A stretch of DNA of 64,000 bases from assembly GCA_963789785.1 (NCBI GenBank), contig CAWBNC010000035.1, positions 30,049 through 94,048 on the forward strand. Reading direction: 5' to 3'. Each line of letters opens with the position of its first letter. Position 1 is the stretch's first letter. The translations under genes and the position numbers were made by a program. Positions 35,040 to 44,766 of the stretch are shown in pieces. This stretch comes from JAEULH01 sp963789785 (GTDB lineage Bacteria; Pseudomonadota; Alphaproteobacteria; Rhodospirillales; Defluviicoccaceae). The notes beneath the pieces are model-generated. The model saw only the letters and a program-made list of their open reading frames with translations, was not told where the DNA came from and did no database searches.

Positions 35040-35975
35040 ATGAACCCGAGAACGATCATTCTCCTCGTCGTGGCGCTGACGGCGGCGGGGCTTACGGCAT
35101 TCTTCGCCAATAGCTGGATGGTCGCGCAGCGCGCCGCGCTCGAAGATCATGCCGTTCCGACCGAGGCGGCGCCGGCCATCGCCACGGTGGACGTTCTCGT
35201 CGCCAAGCGGAGCCTACCCACCGGCGCCTTCATCCGCGACGGCGACCTGACCTGGAACGCCTGGCCGGAAGACAACATCATCGACGACTATCTGGTCAAG
35301 GGCAAGGCGAGCGACGCCGACCTCGTCGGCGCCGTAACGCGCACCCGGTTGTTCGCCGGTGAGCCGATCACCCGCTCGCGGGTGGTGAACAAGGGGGACC
35401 AGGGCTTCCTTGCCGCTGTCCTCGAACCCGACCAGCGCGCAGTATCGATCCCGGTTGACGCCATCTCGGGCATTTCCGGCTTCATTTTTCCTGGCGACTT
35501 CGTCGACGTTCTCCTGACGTTCAACCAGACGGTTAGCGATGAGGCGTCCGACCGCAGCTCAACTCGCTATTTCAGCCAGACGTTGCTCAACCGCGTGCGC
35601 ATCCTGGCCATCGACCAGACGGTCGAAAACCCGGACGGGGGCGCCGCTCAGGTCGCGAAAACCGCGACGCTGGAAGTCAGCCCGAAGCAGGCCGAGAAGA
35701 TCGCGGTCGCGCTGGAGATTGGCTCGCTATCGCTGAGCCTGCACAGCATCGTCCTCGAAGAGCCGAAGATCGACACGCTGATCCGCCAGGCCAGCCTGCG
35801 CATGGCGAAAACAGTCTCGCCAGCGACTCCGGCGGCATCGGCCGCCGGCAGCTACTCCAGTGACATCGACGTCTTGAAAATGTACGGCGACCCATACGGC
35901 TTGCCGCCTCCGGCCGGGTTCGGCCCGCGCATCAACGTTCTGCGTGGCGATGACGCCAAACAGGTCCGGTTCTGA
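35040..35975 (+). CDS. cpaB: Flp pilus assembly protein CpaB (RcpC)
   Basis: 311 residues. An N-terminal membrane anchor (TIILLVVALTAAGLTAFFAN) is followed by an SAF/antifreeze-like domain (VLVAKRSLPTGAFIRDGDLTW) and the CpaB/RcpC domain (FIFPGDFVDVLLTFN). It is a periplasmic protein thought to work with the secretin. Spacing to cpaC is 11 bases with GAGGAGCG as RBS. Confidence 0.92.
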   Translation: MNPRTIILLVVALTAAGLTAFFANSWMVAQRAALEDHAVPTEAAPAIATVDVLVAKRSLPTGAFIRDGDLTWNAWPEDNIIDDYLVKGKASDADLVGAVTRTRLFAGEPITRSRVVNKGDQGFLAAVLEPDQRAVSIPVDAISGISGFIFPGDFVDVLLTFNQTVSDEASDRSSTRYFSQTLLNRVRILAIDQTVENPDGGAAQVAKTATLEVSPKQAEKIAVALEIGSLSLSLHSIVLEEPKIDTLIRQASLRMAKTVSPATPAASAAGSYSSDIDVLKMYGDPYGLPPPAGFGPRINVLRGDDAKQVRF

Positions 35976-35986
35976 GGAGCGACACG

Positions 35987-37411
35987 ATGTCCATTTCCCT
36001 CCTGCGCAGCACCGCGCTGCCTGTTCGCCGCGGCCTCCTCGCGCTACTCCTTGTCGCCGCGGCGCTCATCGGCGTCGCCGCCGCCGCCGGCGCGGCCCAG
36101 GTCATCTCGGGCGCGGGCCGGGCCGTCCGTGTCGAGCTCAACAAGGGCGCGCTTGTCCGCCTCGATCGGCCGGCGCATACGGTCTTCGTCGCCGATCCCG
36201 AAATCTGCGACATTCAGGTTAAGTCGCCGAGCCTCGTGTACCTGTTCGCGAAGAAGGCCGGGGCGACAACTCTTTACGCCGTCGATAAGGACGAGCGGGT
36301 CCTCGCCAACTTCGAGATCACGGTCTCGCCGAACCTGACCCGTCTAAGCGAGGCGGTGCGGAGCCTTTATCCCGACGCCGACATCAGCCTCTCCAGCGTC
36401 GAGGACTCCATCATCATAGACGGCGTCGTCGGCAACGCCACCGTCTCCGAAAACGTGCGCCGGATGGCCGCGCGCTTCATCGGCCAGAAGGTCGACCTGA
36501 TCAATCGTTTGGGCATCGCCGCGCCGACGCAGATCAACCTCCGGGTGCGAATTGCCGAAGTAAACCGCGATGTCGAAAAGCAGCTCGGCATCAACTGGCA
36601 GGTGGCGTTCAGCGACGGCCTGCGCGTGCTGTTTTCGACCGTCAATCCCTTCAGTCTCAGCGGGTTCGCCAGCTCGACGACCGAATCGGTCGGTATAGGC
36701 GGCAGTCCAGGCAACTGGGACATCAACGCCATCATCGACGCGCTCGACACCGAGGGCATGATCAGCATCCTCGCCGAGCCGAACCTAACGGCGGTTTCGG
36801 GGGAGACGGCGAGCTTTCTCGCCGGCGGCGAGTTTCCCATCCTGGTCCCCAACGGCGACGACAAGATCGTCGTCCAGTTCAAGAAGTTCGGCGTCTCGCT
36901 GGCCTTTACGCCGACGTTCATTGGCGGCAAGCGGATCAATCTGCACGTCCGCCCGGAGGTCAGCCAGCTCTCCAACAAGGGCGCCATCTCCGTGCCGATC
37001 GGCATTGGCGGGACGATAACCATTCCGGCGCTGACGGTGCGTCGCGCCGAGACGACCGTCGAGCTGGGCAGCGGCCAGAGTTTCGCCATCGGCGGGCTGC
37101 TGCAGAACGACTCGACCCACGATGTCCGAAGGTTCCCATTGCTCGGAAACATACCGGTCGTCGGCCGCCTCTTTTCGTCCGATCGCTTCCGCCGCAACGA
37201 GAGCGAACTGGTCATTATCGTCACGCCCTACATCGTTCGCCCGACGTCCACCCGACTGGCGGCGCCGACCGACGGTTTTGCCCCGCCGCACGATTTCGAA
37301 CGCTACACGACGACCGGAACCTGGCGGCGCAATCCGGTGGTCGGGCCGCGGACAACGGTGGGCGGCGACGGTGCCCGGGTCATCGGCCCCGTCGGCTTCG
37401 TCCTTGAGTAG
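35987..37411 (+). CDS. cpaC: Tad pilus outer-membrane secretin CpaC (RcpA)
   Basis: 474 residues. It has a signal peptide (about 1-38), an N-terminal pilus secretin domain (VFVADPEICDIQVKSPSLVYLFAKK), a BON-like segment, then the secretin core with the pore-forming region LAEPNLTAVSGETASFLAGGEFPI and the C-terminal signature ELVIIVTPYIVRP. It forms the outer-membrane channel for the Flp pilus. It is in frame with no defects. Confidence 0.94.
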   Translation: MSISLLRSTALPVRRGLLALLLVAAALIGVAAAAGAAQVISGAGRAVRVELNKGALVRLDRPAHTVFVADPEICDIQVKSPSLVYLFAKKAGATTLYAVDKDERVLANFEITVSPNLTRLSEAVRSLYPDADISLSSVEDSIIIDGVVGNATVSENVRRMAARFIGQKVDLINRLGIAAPTQINLRVRIAEVNRDVEKQLGINWQVAFSDGLRVLFSTVNPFSLSGFASSTTESVGIGGSPGNWDINAIIDALDTEGMISILAEPNLTAVSGETASFLAGGEFPILVPNGDDKIVVQFKKFGVSLAFTPTFIGGKRINLHVRPEVSQLSNKGAISVPIGIGGTITIPALTVRRAETTVELGSGQSFAIGGLLQNDSTHDVRRFPLLGNIPVVGRLFSSDRFRRNESELVIIVTPYIVRPTSTRLAAPTDGFAPPHDFERYTTTGTWRRNPVVGPRTTVGGDGARVIGPVGFVLE

Positions 37412-37423
37412 GGAGAACACGCC

Positions 37424-38245
37424 ATGATCCGCCCCATGATCCGCAGTGTGCCGTCGCCCGAGGTCAAGTCGCGAGGCCGTTGTCTCCTCGCGTCGGCCGG
37501 GGCGCACAAGGTCGCCCGCCCGGCGATCGTCTGCGCGCTGCTGGCGACAACAGCGCTCGAACTTTCCGGCTGCGGCTCGATATCCGACGCCGCCAACTAC
37601 GTCGGCCTGCCGGTGCAGGACTGGTCGGACGTCCGGGTTGCGCGGGAGCCGGAGGCCGAGCTGGTCGAACTGCGCCATCCCGTCCGCTTCGCCTCGACCC
37701 GCTATGGTCTGGATCGCGAGGAGATGGAACGACTGCGGTCATTTCTGGTCCAGGCGGAAATCGGATACGGCGATCGCGTCTTCATTGTCGCGCCCGCGCC
37801 GGTCAAACTTGCGCCGGCCGAGGCAACCTGGCTCGGCGGCCGGCGGGCCGAGGCGGTCAAGGCCTTTCTGACCCGAGAGCGGATCAATGCGGTGGTCGCC
37901 GAGGAAGCGGCCGCCGCCGGCGACGCCGGCGATCTAGTCATAGTCTACGTCCGCCGCTACGTCGCCGTGCTGCCGCCCTGTCCGGACTGGAGCGACGTGC
38001 CCGCCGTCAACTTCAACAACCAGCCGATGAGCAACTGGAGCTGCGCCAACGCCGTCAACTTCGGAATGATGCTGGCCGATCCGGGCGATCTCGTTCGAGG
38101 GAGAGATCCCGGCTATGCGGACGGCGAAGCGGCCGCGCGGACGATCGAGAACTACCGCAAAGGGAAGACCAAGGACCTCATACGCGACGCCTCTGCGGCG
38201 GAGGTCTTCCCCGAAGCCGGCGGCAAGAACTCCGGGGGAGAATGA
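37424..38245 (+). CDS. cpaD: Tad pilus assembly lipoprotein CpaD
   Basis: 273 residues. A long basic leader and hydrophobic segment end in a lipobox-like LELSGCGS near residue 50. The C-terminal half has the CpaD signature CPDWSDVPAVNFNNQPMSNWSCANAVNFG, followed by MMLADPGDLVRGR. Likely a periplasmic/outer-membrane lipoprotein assisting the secretin. Its stop overlaps an ATG at 38242, six bases before the chosen cpaE start. Confidence 0.92.
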   Translation: MIRPMIRSVPSPEVKSRGRCLLASAGAHKVARPAIVCALLATTALELSGCGSISDAANYVGLPVQDWSDVRVAREPEAELVELRHPVRFASTRYGLDREEMERLRSFLVQAEIGYGDRVFIVAPAPVKLAPAEATWLGGRRAEAVKAFLTRERINAVVAEEAAAAGDAGDLVIVYVRRYVAVLPPCPDWSDVPAVNFNNQPMSNWSCANAVNFGMMLADPGDLVRGRDPGYADGEAAARTIENYRKGKTKDLIRDASAAEVFPEAGGKNSGGE

Positions 38246-38247
38246 CA

Positions 38248-39474
38248 ATGCTCGCCAAGGCGCTCACCAGGCCGGGCAAGGCCAAGCCGTTCGCCGCCTT
38301 TGCCGGCGATGACGACAGCCGAACCGCCATCGCGAAGGCCGCCGAGGAACTCGGCATCGCCAATCCAGCGATTGCTTCGGGCGGCGTCGCCGACGCGGTC
38401 CGCCGTCTCGGCAACGTCACGACGCCGGAGCTTCTCGTGGTCGATCTGACCAGTGCCAACGATCCGATGAGCGAGATCGGCGCCCTGGCCGATGTCTGCG
38501 ACGAAGGTACCCAGGTGCTGGCCATCGGCGACGTCAACGATATCGCGCTCTACCGCGCCCTGCTCGCCTTCGGCGTGCACGATTATCTGGTCAAACCGAT
38601 CGACCCCGCAATCCTGGCGGCGAGCCTGACGCGGGCCAAGGATGGCCCCCAGCCGGCCGAGCCGGCAGGGGAGACGGCCGGGCGCGTTGTCGCCGTGGTC
38701 GGCACCCGCGGTGGCGTCGGCGCGACGACGGTTGCGGTCAATGTGGCCTGGATGCTGGCCCACGAGCAGGGACTGCGGGTTGCGCTGGTCGACCTCGACC
38801 TGTTCTTTGGAAGCTGTGGCCTGACGCTGGATCTCGAAGCCGGGCGCGGTTTCCGCGAGGCGCTCGAGAACCCATCGCGGATCGATGGGCTGTTCATCGA
38901 GCGCGCCATGGTTCGCGCCGACGACAACCTGTTCGTCCTCAGTGCCGAGGAAGCCCTCGACTACGCCATCAGTTTCGATCCCTCCGCGATCGAGCTGCTG
39001 ATAGAGCATCTCCGTCGCGACTTCCAGGCGGTGGTCGTGGATCTGCCGCGCTTTGCCGCACGGACGCAGACGTCGATCCTGACGCCGCCGTCCTCGGTCG
39101 TGCTTGTCAGCGAGCCATCCCTCGCCGGGACGCGCGATACCCAGCGCCTGGTCAAGCTGTTCGCCAACGGCGCGCCGAAGGCGGAAATCAGCGTCGTCCT
39201 CAATCGGGTCGGAGCCAACAAGGGCGCGGAAGTCAGCCGCCGCGACTTCGAGGCCGGCGCCGAGACCAAGGCCCGCTTCGTCGTGCCGTTCGAGCCCAAG
39301 ACGCTGGCGGCGACGACCGGCACCGGTAAACCGTTGGCGAAAGTGGCGAAAGGATCAAAGACGACGCAGGCCCTGCGCGCCCTGAGCGTCGAGGTCGCGG
39401 GCGATCACAAGCGCCGCGCTAAAGCGTCGTTCTGGCAGCAGTGGTTGTCTTTTGGTATCGCGGCCAAGGGCTGA
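38248..39474 (+). CDS. cpaE: Tad pilus localisation ATPase CpaE (TadZ)
   Basis: 408 residues. The N-terminal domain is a receiver-like fold (LLVVDLTSAND, HDYLVKPIDPA). The C-terminal domain is a MinD/ParA-type ATPase with a degenerate P loop GTRGGVGATTVAVN, where the catalytic Lys is replaced, and DLDLFFGSCGLTLD. TadZ proteins place the pilus machine at the pole. Start: GGGGGAG (38234-38240) is one base from the ATG at 38242 and seven from 38248, so 38248 is preferred. The frame is open upstream to 37480 within cpaD but that is not coding. Confidence 0.92.
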   Translation: MLAKALTRPGKAKPFAAFAGDDDSRTAIAKAAEELGIANPAIASGGVADAVRRLGNVTTPELLVVDLTSANDPMSEIGALADVCDEGTQVLAIGDVNDIALYRALLAFGVHDYLVKPIDPAILAASLTRAKDGPQPAEPAGETAGRVVAVVGTRGGVGATTVAVNVAWMLAHEQGLRVALVDLDLFFGSCGLTLDLEAGRGFREALENPSRIDGLFIERAMVRADDNLFVLSAEEALDYAISFDPSAIELLIEHLRRDFQAVVVDLPRFAARTQTSILTPPSSVVLVSEPSLAGTRDTQRLVKLFANGAPKAEISVVLNRVGANKGAEVSRRDFEAGAETKARFVVPFEPKTLAATTGTGKPLAKVAKGSKTTQALRALSVEVAGDHKRRAKASFWQQWLSFGIAAKG

Positions 39475-39478
39475 GCCG

Positions 39479-41218
39479 ATGTTCGGGCGGAGATCCCAGA
39501 GCAGCGTGGTTCCGCTGCCGTCGCCCCAGTCGAGAAGCGGCCCCGAGCACAACCGCAGGGAGCCAGACCGACAGACTGCCGCGCCCGAAGCAGCTGCCGC
39601 GCCGCGCCATGACGTCCGGCTGCCGTCGGAGAGCGGTGCCGCGCCCCGCCGCGAGGCGGTCCTGTCCGAGAAGGTCGATCTCGACGCCGCCGTGCAGAAG
39701 ATGCTGCCGACCGCGCGCCGCCGCATCGAACTCAGCGAAGTCCTGCGCATCAGCCGCGGCAACCTTGCCACCCAGATGGCCGATGTCGTCGACGCGGTCT
39801 GCGACGAAGAAGCCATTGCGCTGAACGTCGACGAACGGCGGAAGGTTGTCACCACCGTCGTCAACCGACTAATCGGCGAAGCCAAACGCCACGTCCAGGG
39901 CCAGCCGGCCGAAGACGCCGCGGTTGATCCGGCCAAGAGCAGCATCATCGAAACGGCGAAGCATCGGGTTCAGCCGATCCTGATGGACCGGATCGACATT
40001 TCCAAGGCGGTGACGCTGCCGCCGGACGAGCTCGCCAGTCAGATCAGCGAAGTCGTCGGCGAAATTCTCGGCGACGAGAAAATTCAGCTCAACGGCAGCG
40101 AGCAGCGGGATCTGGTCACGACCCTGCTCAACGACCTTCTCGGCCTTGGCCCGCTCGAGGTTCTGCTCGCCGACGACAAGGTGACCGACATCATGGTCAA
40201 CGGGCCGAAGCAGATCTACGTCGAGCGGGGCGGCAAGCTGACGCTCACCGACGTGACCTTCCGCGACGACGCCCACGTGATGAACATCGCCACCCGGATC
40301 GTCAGCCGTATCGGCCGGCGGGTCGACGAATCCTCGCCTCTGGTCGATGCGCGTCTGCAGGACGGCTCGCAAGTCAACATCATCATCGCTCCGCTCGCCC
40401 TCGACGGCCCGACGATTTCGATCCGCAAATTCGCCAAGCAGAAGATCACGCTCGAAAAAATGGAAGGCTCGGGCAATATCTCCGGGCCGATGTCGACGGT
40501 CCTCAAGATCGCCGCGCGCTGCCGCCTCAACATCGTCATTTCCGGCGGCACCGGATCGGGCAAGACGACCCTGCTCAACGCCATGTCGCGGATGATCGAC
40601 AACGGCGAGCGCATCGTAACGATCGAGGACGCGGCGGAGCTACAGCTGCAGCAGCCCCATGTCGTCCGCCTCGAAACCCGCGCGCCGAACCTTGAAGGCA
40701 ACGGCGAGATCACCCAGCGCGAGCTCGTCAAGAACGCCCTGCGCATGCGCCCCGACCGGATCATCCTCGGCGAGATCCGCGCCGGCGAGGCGCTCGACAT
40801 GCTCCAGGCGATGAACACGGGTCACGACGGCTCGATGTGCACCCTGCACGCCAACCGGCCGCGCGAGGCATTGACCCGGCTGGAGAATATGGTCGCCATG
40901 ACCGGGGTGAAGCTGCCCCATGAGGCCGTGCGCGCCCAGATTGCCGGCGCCGTCAACATGATCGTCCAGATCGCGCGTATGCGCGACGGCGTCCGTCGGA
41001 TCACCCACATCACCGAGGTCGTGGGCATGGAAGGCGAGGTGGTCACCACCCAGGATCTGTTCACCTTCGACTTTGAGGGTGAAGACGCCCAGGGCAACCT
41101 GGTCGGCCGGTTCAAGGGCAGCGGCCTGAGGCCGAACTTCACCGCGCGCGCCCAGTATTTCGGCCTCGATCGGGCTCTTCTCGAGGCGATCAACACCGAT
41201 GCGGACTTCGGCCTATGA
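39479..41218 (+). CDS. cpaF: Tad pilus assembly ATPase CpaF (TadA)
   Basis: 579 residues from ATG 39479. A variable, proline/serine-rich N-terminus (about 1-60) is followed by the three-helix region and the secretion ATPase core: VNGPKQIYVERGGKL, Walker A GGTGSGKTTLLNAMS, Asp box TIEDAAELQL, Walker B RPDRIILGEIRAGE, and the His box TLHANRPREAL. It powers pilus extension and probably retraction from the cytoplasm. The stop overlaps the tadB start. Confidence 0.95.
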   Translation: MFGRRSQSSVVPLPSPQSRSGPEHNRREPDRQTAAPEAAAAPRHDVRLPSESGAAPRREAVLSEKVDLDAAVQKMLPTARRRIELSEVLRISRGNLATQMADVVDAVCDEEAIALNVDERRKVVTTVVNRLIGEAKRHVQGQPAEDAAVDPAKSSIIETAKHRVQPILMDRIDISKAVTLPPDELASQISEVVGEILGDEKIQLNGSEQRDLVTTLLNDLLGLGPLEVLLADDKVTDIMVNGPKQIYVERGGKLTLTDVTFRDDAHVMNIATRIVSRIGRRVDESSPLVDARLQDGSQVNIIIAPLALDGPTISIRKFAKQKITLEKMEGSGNISGPMSTVLKIAARCRLNIVISGGTGSGKTTLLNAMSRMIDNGERIVTIEDAAELQLQQPHVVRLETRAPNLEGNGEITQRELVKNALRMRPDRIILGEIRAGEALDMLQAMNTGHDGSMCTLHANRPREALTRLENMVAMTGVKLPHEAVRAQIAGAVNMIVQIARMRDGVRRITHITEVVGMEGEVVTTQDLFTFDFEGEDAQGNLVGRFKGSGLRPNFTARAQYFGLDRALLEAINTDADFGL

Positions 41219-42204
41219 GCCTTCCTGTCGTCATTATTTTCTTCGGCGTTCTGCTCAGCGTCGGCATCGTCGCAGTCGCGCTCGGCGGCAACAGCGCGCG
41301 GGCGATGGTGCGCAAGCGGGCGCGGACGCTCAATCGCGCTCAGCAGAACAAGGCCGGTACCGCGGCCAGCAGCCGCCATGCGGCGGCGGCCAGCGTGAAG
41401 CGTTCGGAGGCGCGCTCGGTGCCCTTCATCGAGGCCTTGACCAAGCGGATCATGCCCCGACAAGCCGCCCTGCGCGACCGTCTTGCCCGGACCGGCTACG
41501 CCATCGCCCCCGGCAGCTACGCGATGATCTGCCTCGGCGTCGCCGCGTTCGTCTGCGCCGCGATTTATCTGACGATCGGCCTTCTTCCCCTTGCGGTTCT
41601 GCTTGGCCTTGTCGCGGGCACGGGTCTGCCGCATCTGGTCGTCGGCATTCTTGGCGCGCGCCGGAAGGCGAGCTTCGTCAACCTGCTGCCCGAAGCCATC
41701 GATCTGATGGTCCGCGGCCTCAAGTCGGGCCTGCCGGTGACAGAGTCGATGTCCGCAGTCGGTCGCGAGATGATCGCGCCCCTCGGCCCCGAGTTCGCCC
41801 ACATCACCGACTGCGTGCGCTTCGGCCAGCCGCTGGAGGAGGCCTTATGGGAGACCGCGCGGCGGATGGACACGGCCGAGTTCAACTTCTTCGTCATCAG
41901 TCTCTCGATCCAGCGCGAGACCGGCGGCAATCTTGGCGAGACCTTGGGCAACCTCTCCGACATCATCCGCCGCCGACGGCATATGCGCCTTAAGATCAAA
42001 TCGATGTCGTCCGAGGCGCGGACCAGCGCGATCATCCTCGGCTGCCTGCCGTTCGCCATCGGCGGCCTCGTTTCCTTCATGACCCCGAAGTATGTCGCCG
42101 TCCTTTACACGGATCCCCTGGGCATGGTTCTGGCCGGGGCCGGTCTCCTCAGTATCGTGATCGGCGTTGGGATCATGGTCAAACTGATACGGTTTGAAAT
42201 ATGA
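41215..42204 (+). CDS. tadB: Tad pilus inner-membrane platform protein TadB
   Basis: 329 residues. It has N-terminal membrane segments and a type II secretion F (GspF) domain (NLLPEAIDLMVRGLKSGLPV, then FFVISLSIQRETGGNLGETLGNLS) and two C-terminal membrane segments. With TadC it forms the inner-membrane base engaged by CpaF. The four-base overlaps with cpaF and tadC show coupled translation. Confidence 0.94.
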   Translation: MSLPVVIIFFGVLLSVGIVAVALGGNSARAMVRKRARTLNRAQQNKAGTAASSRHAAAASVKRSEARSVPFIEALTKRIMPRQAALRDRLARTGYAIAPGSYAMICLGVAAFVCAAIYLTIGLLPLAVLLGLVAGTGLPHLVVGILGARRKASFVNLLPEAIDLMVRGLKSGLPVTESMSAVGREMIAPLGPEFAHITDCVRFGQPLEEALWETARRMDTAEFNFFVISLSIQRETGGNLGETLGNLSDIIRRRRHMRLKIKSMSSEARTSAIILGCLPFAIGGLVSFMTPKYVAVLYTDPLGMVLAGAGLLSIVIGVGIMVKLIRFEI

Positions 42205-43163
42205 ACGTGCTGGATCTGCTGCCGGTTTCGCCCGAGACCGCGATCACCGTCCTGGCGGCGGTGGCCGCCTTCGGGACCGTGTGCGTCGTCTGGGCGGCGC
42301 TCCTCGTGCCCGACCTGATGAGCGTGCGGGCCAAGCGCCTGCGTCATCGTCAGAATGAGCTGCGCGCGGACATCATGTCGCAGCGTCGCCAGCACAAGGC
42401 CGCCGCCGTCGGACTGATGCGCCGCGTCATCCAGCGGCTCAACCTGCTCAGGTCGAAGACCGGCAGCAAGACAAACGAGCGCCTGCTCCAGGCCGGCTGG
42501 CGGAGCAAGGACGCTCTGGTCACGTTCCTGTTCATGAAACTCGTCCTGCCGTTCGTCTTCGGCGGCGTCGCGTTCCTGTTGCTCAACGTGATGCACATCG
42601 TCGAGCTGGCGTCGCCGATGCCTCTCATCCTGCCGCTCGCGGCGGTGGGCCTGGGCGCTTATGCGCCCGAGATCTTCGTCAAGAACGCCATTGCCAAACG
42701 GCAGAAGGTCATCCAGCGTGGCCTGCCCGACGCCATCGACCTTCTCGTCATCTGCGCCGAGGCCGGATTGTCGCTGGATGCTGCCCTGCACCGGGTCGCC
42801 CAGGAACTTAAGCGTGCCGCACCGGAGGTTGCCGAGGAGGTTGCATTGACGAGCATCGAGCTCGGCTTCCTGCCGGAACGACGCCAGGCGCTCAACAATC
42901 TGGTCATGCGCTGCCCGCTGCCGGCGGTCCGTGGCGTTGTCGCGACCCTGCTGCAGACGGAGAAGTACGGCACGCCCCTGGCCAACGCCCTCCGGGTGCT
43001 GGCCGCGGAGTACCGCGAGGAGCGGATGCTCAAGGCCGAGGACAAGGCGGCGCGGCTGCCGGCATTGCTGACGGTACCGATGATCATGTTCATCATGCCG
43101 GCGCTGTTTATCGTCATCATCGGCCCGGCGGGCGTCAACCTGTACCACCAGTTCCTAGGGTAG
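42201..43163 (+). CDS. tadC: Tad pilus inner-membrane platform protein TadC
   Basis: 320 residues. It has the GspF-type domain (GLPDAIDLLVICAEAGLSLDAAL, and LLQTEKYGTPLANALRVLAAEYR) and hydrophobic segments at about 16-38, 108-150 and 290-315. It is the last gene of the plus-strand Tad cluster visible here; no tadE/tadF minor pilin genes follow. Confidence 0.94.
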   Translation: MNVLDLLPVSPETAITVLAAVAAFGTVCVVWAALLVPDLMSVRAKRLRHRQNELRADIMSQRRQHKAAAVGLMRRVIQRLNLLRSKTGSKTNERLLQAGWRSKDALVTFLFMKLVLPFVFGGVAFLLLNVMHIVELASPMPLILPLAAVGLGAYAPEIFVKNAIAKRQKVIQRGLPDAIDLLVICAEAGLSLDAALHRVAQELKRAAPEVAEEVALTSIELGFLPERRQALNNLVMRCPLPAVRGVVATLLQTEKYGTPLANALRVLAAEYREERMLKAEDKAARLPALLTVPMIMFIMPALFIVIIGPAGVNLYHQFLG

Positions 43164-43667
43164 CGTCCGGCGCTCGCCCTCGGCCATCCCGCGGTCCGCC
43201 TTCAGGCCCCGTCCGGGCAATGTTCAGCGCACCGTGTTCGCGCTATGCTCATCTCCGTTAGACCGGTGCGCCCGAGGGTCTCCGCCCGCTTTGTAAGTGT
43301 GGACCGGTTCTGGCACCGGGGCCGCCGGCACGGTTGTCGCTTTGGCTCCCAGCGCTGAAGGGAGGTCCGCCCTCGGACGGGCATGCCGGCTGGGCGCGGT
43401 CGGCGCCGAAGCGACGATCCACGCGAGGTACCCGGACCCGGCTTTGAATTCCCGTGGATCCCGGAGACTTCGGCGTGGGGAAGGCTCGCAGTCCGACAAT
43501 AGCTGTCAGATTTGCACGCCGGATTGGCGAAAATCTGACTGCCGGGCGTTTCCCACCCTCGGTCAGAACGCTGCAGGCAAACGCCATGTGCGACCGGGGC
43601 GGGAAGGAGGTCGTCCGGCTGGCCCGCCGGAGTGGGCGAAACCCGCGCCGACAGGATCTGTTGCCTT
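43164..43667. other. Intergenic stretch of about 500 bases after tadC, no recognised gene
   Basis: No frame here gives a protein I recognise, and no intrinsic terminator is visible. Its notable feature is a compound inverted repeat: GTCAGATTT (43505-43513) pairs with AAATCTGAC (43531-43539), with an inner CGCC/GGCG (43517-43520 and 43526-43529). It could be a decayed gene (for example tadE/F-like), a small RNA, or spacer between two convergent genes. Confidence 0.4.
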
Positions 43668-44615
43668 TCAGAGCCGGGTCGGACCCGCTGGCGAAACCGG
43701 TGACTTCAGCACAGGCTCATCGGCCACGGCGCCGCCGTCATCCGCCTTGACGGAAGCTGCGACCGGAGCCGCGCCCGCGGGCTTCAGTCCCATGATCTCG
43801 GCGGCGATCGCGCTTCCGGGCAGGCCGCGCAGGGAAGTGAAGTAGTTCACGTTGTTCTGGGCTTCGTGCTCGGATAGATCCTGGTGAAGCACGCCCGCCG
43901 CCTCCTCTGGCTTGCCGGCGAGGGTGAGGACGAGTGCCAGGTTCTGGCGGATCAGGCGCGCGTCACCTGGAATCGCGGCGGCGTCGCGGAGGAGCTTGAC
44001 CGCTTCGCCCTGATGTCCGCCGAGCGCCAGCGACAGACCGAGATTGTTGCGCAGAGACAGGTTGTCGGGGGCTCGTTCCATGGCGTCGACATAGCTCTGT
44101 TGAGCTTCCTCATGGCGGCCGTCGAGGTCGAGGGCGACAGCGAGGCCGTTGTGCAGCTTGTAGTCGCCGGGCGCGAGCGCGATAGCCGATTGGAAATGCT
44201 GAACCGCCAGCTTCGGCCGGTTCATTGTCATCAGAATCCGGGCATAGCCGCGATGGGCGGCCAATGACGCCGGATCGAGTGCGACGGCCTTGCGATAGGC
44301 GTCGGCCGCCTCTTCGACGGCGCCCGACTGCACCGCCGTCTCGGCCAGGCCGACCAGCGGCGTCGCATTGTCCGGTTCCAGCTCGTGCGCCCGTTTGTAC
44401 AGCGTTGCCGCCGCGGCGAGGTCGCCGCCCTCGCGAGTCTTCTCGGCGATGCGCATGAGCTGTGCGGACTTGCCGTTGTCAGCGTCGCCGGGCTGCTCGT
44501 CCGCCGTCTGCAGCAGGCCGGCGCAGCCGCCAAGGCCAGTCAGCGCGGTACAGGCGAGCGCCGCGGCGACGGTTGCGGCCAAAGAGTAACGTCGCGAAGC
44601 AGGCGTCGATTTCAT
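43668..44615 (-). CDS. tadD: TPR-repeat lipoprotein, TadD-like
   Basis: 315 residues from the ATG at 44615 (MKSTPASRRYSL), with GAGGGAG upstream. A lipoprotein signal peptide ends in GLGGCAG. Four to five tetratricopeptide repeats follow (for example LYKRAHELEPDNATPLVGLAETAVQ; AAIALAPGDYKLHNGLAVALD-like). The C-terminus is Ala/Pro-rich. TadD proteins are periplasmic lipoproteins needed for Tad pilus assembly; the location beside tadC supports that role. It is transcribed toward the main cluster, hence separately controlled. Confidence 0.82.
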   Translation of the reverse strand: MKSTPASRRYSLAATVAAALACTALTGLGGCAGLLQTADEQPGDADNGKSAQLMRIAEKTREGGDLAAAATLYKRAHELEPDNATPLVGLAETAVQSGAVEEAADAYRKAVALDPASLAAHRGYARILMTMNRPKLAVQHFQSAIALAPGDYKLHNGLAVALDLDGRHEEAQQSYVDAMERAPDNLSLRNNLGLSLALGGHQGEAVKLLRDAAAIPGDARLIRQNLALVLTLAGKPEEAAGVLHQDLSEHEAQNNVNYFTSLRGLPGSAIAAEIMGLKPAGAAPVAASVKADDGGAVADEPVLKSPVSPAGPTRL

Positions 44616-44766
44616 GCATATCTCCCTCGGCCGGAACAGACGGCCACGGCGCAATTAAACAACGCCAGCGTTAGGAGAAGCTTAATCGTACGCGGCTAAA
44701 AGTACTTCTGCATGCCGGTAGCGGTGCTGCCGGCCGGTTCATGAGGAACAGCGGAAGCCCTGACGG

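Noticed and set aside
37480..38247. Upstream extension of the cpaE frame
   Set aside because: It runs through cpaD in another frame and is Arg/Gly-rich; the good ribosome-binding site places the start at 38248.
43297..43845. Plus-strand frame of about 182 codons after tadC
   Set aside because: It overlaps the end of the TadD-like gene on the other strand and shows no motif or ribosome-binding site.
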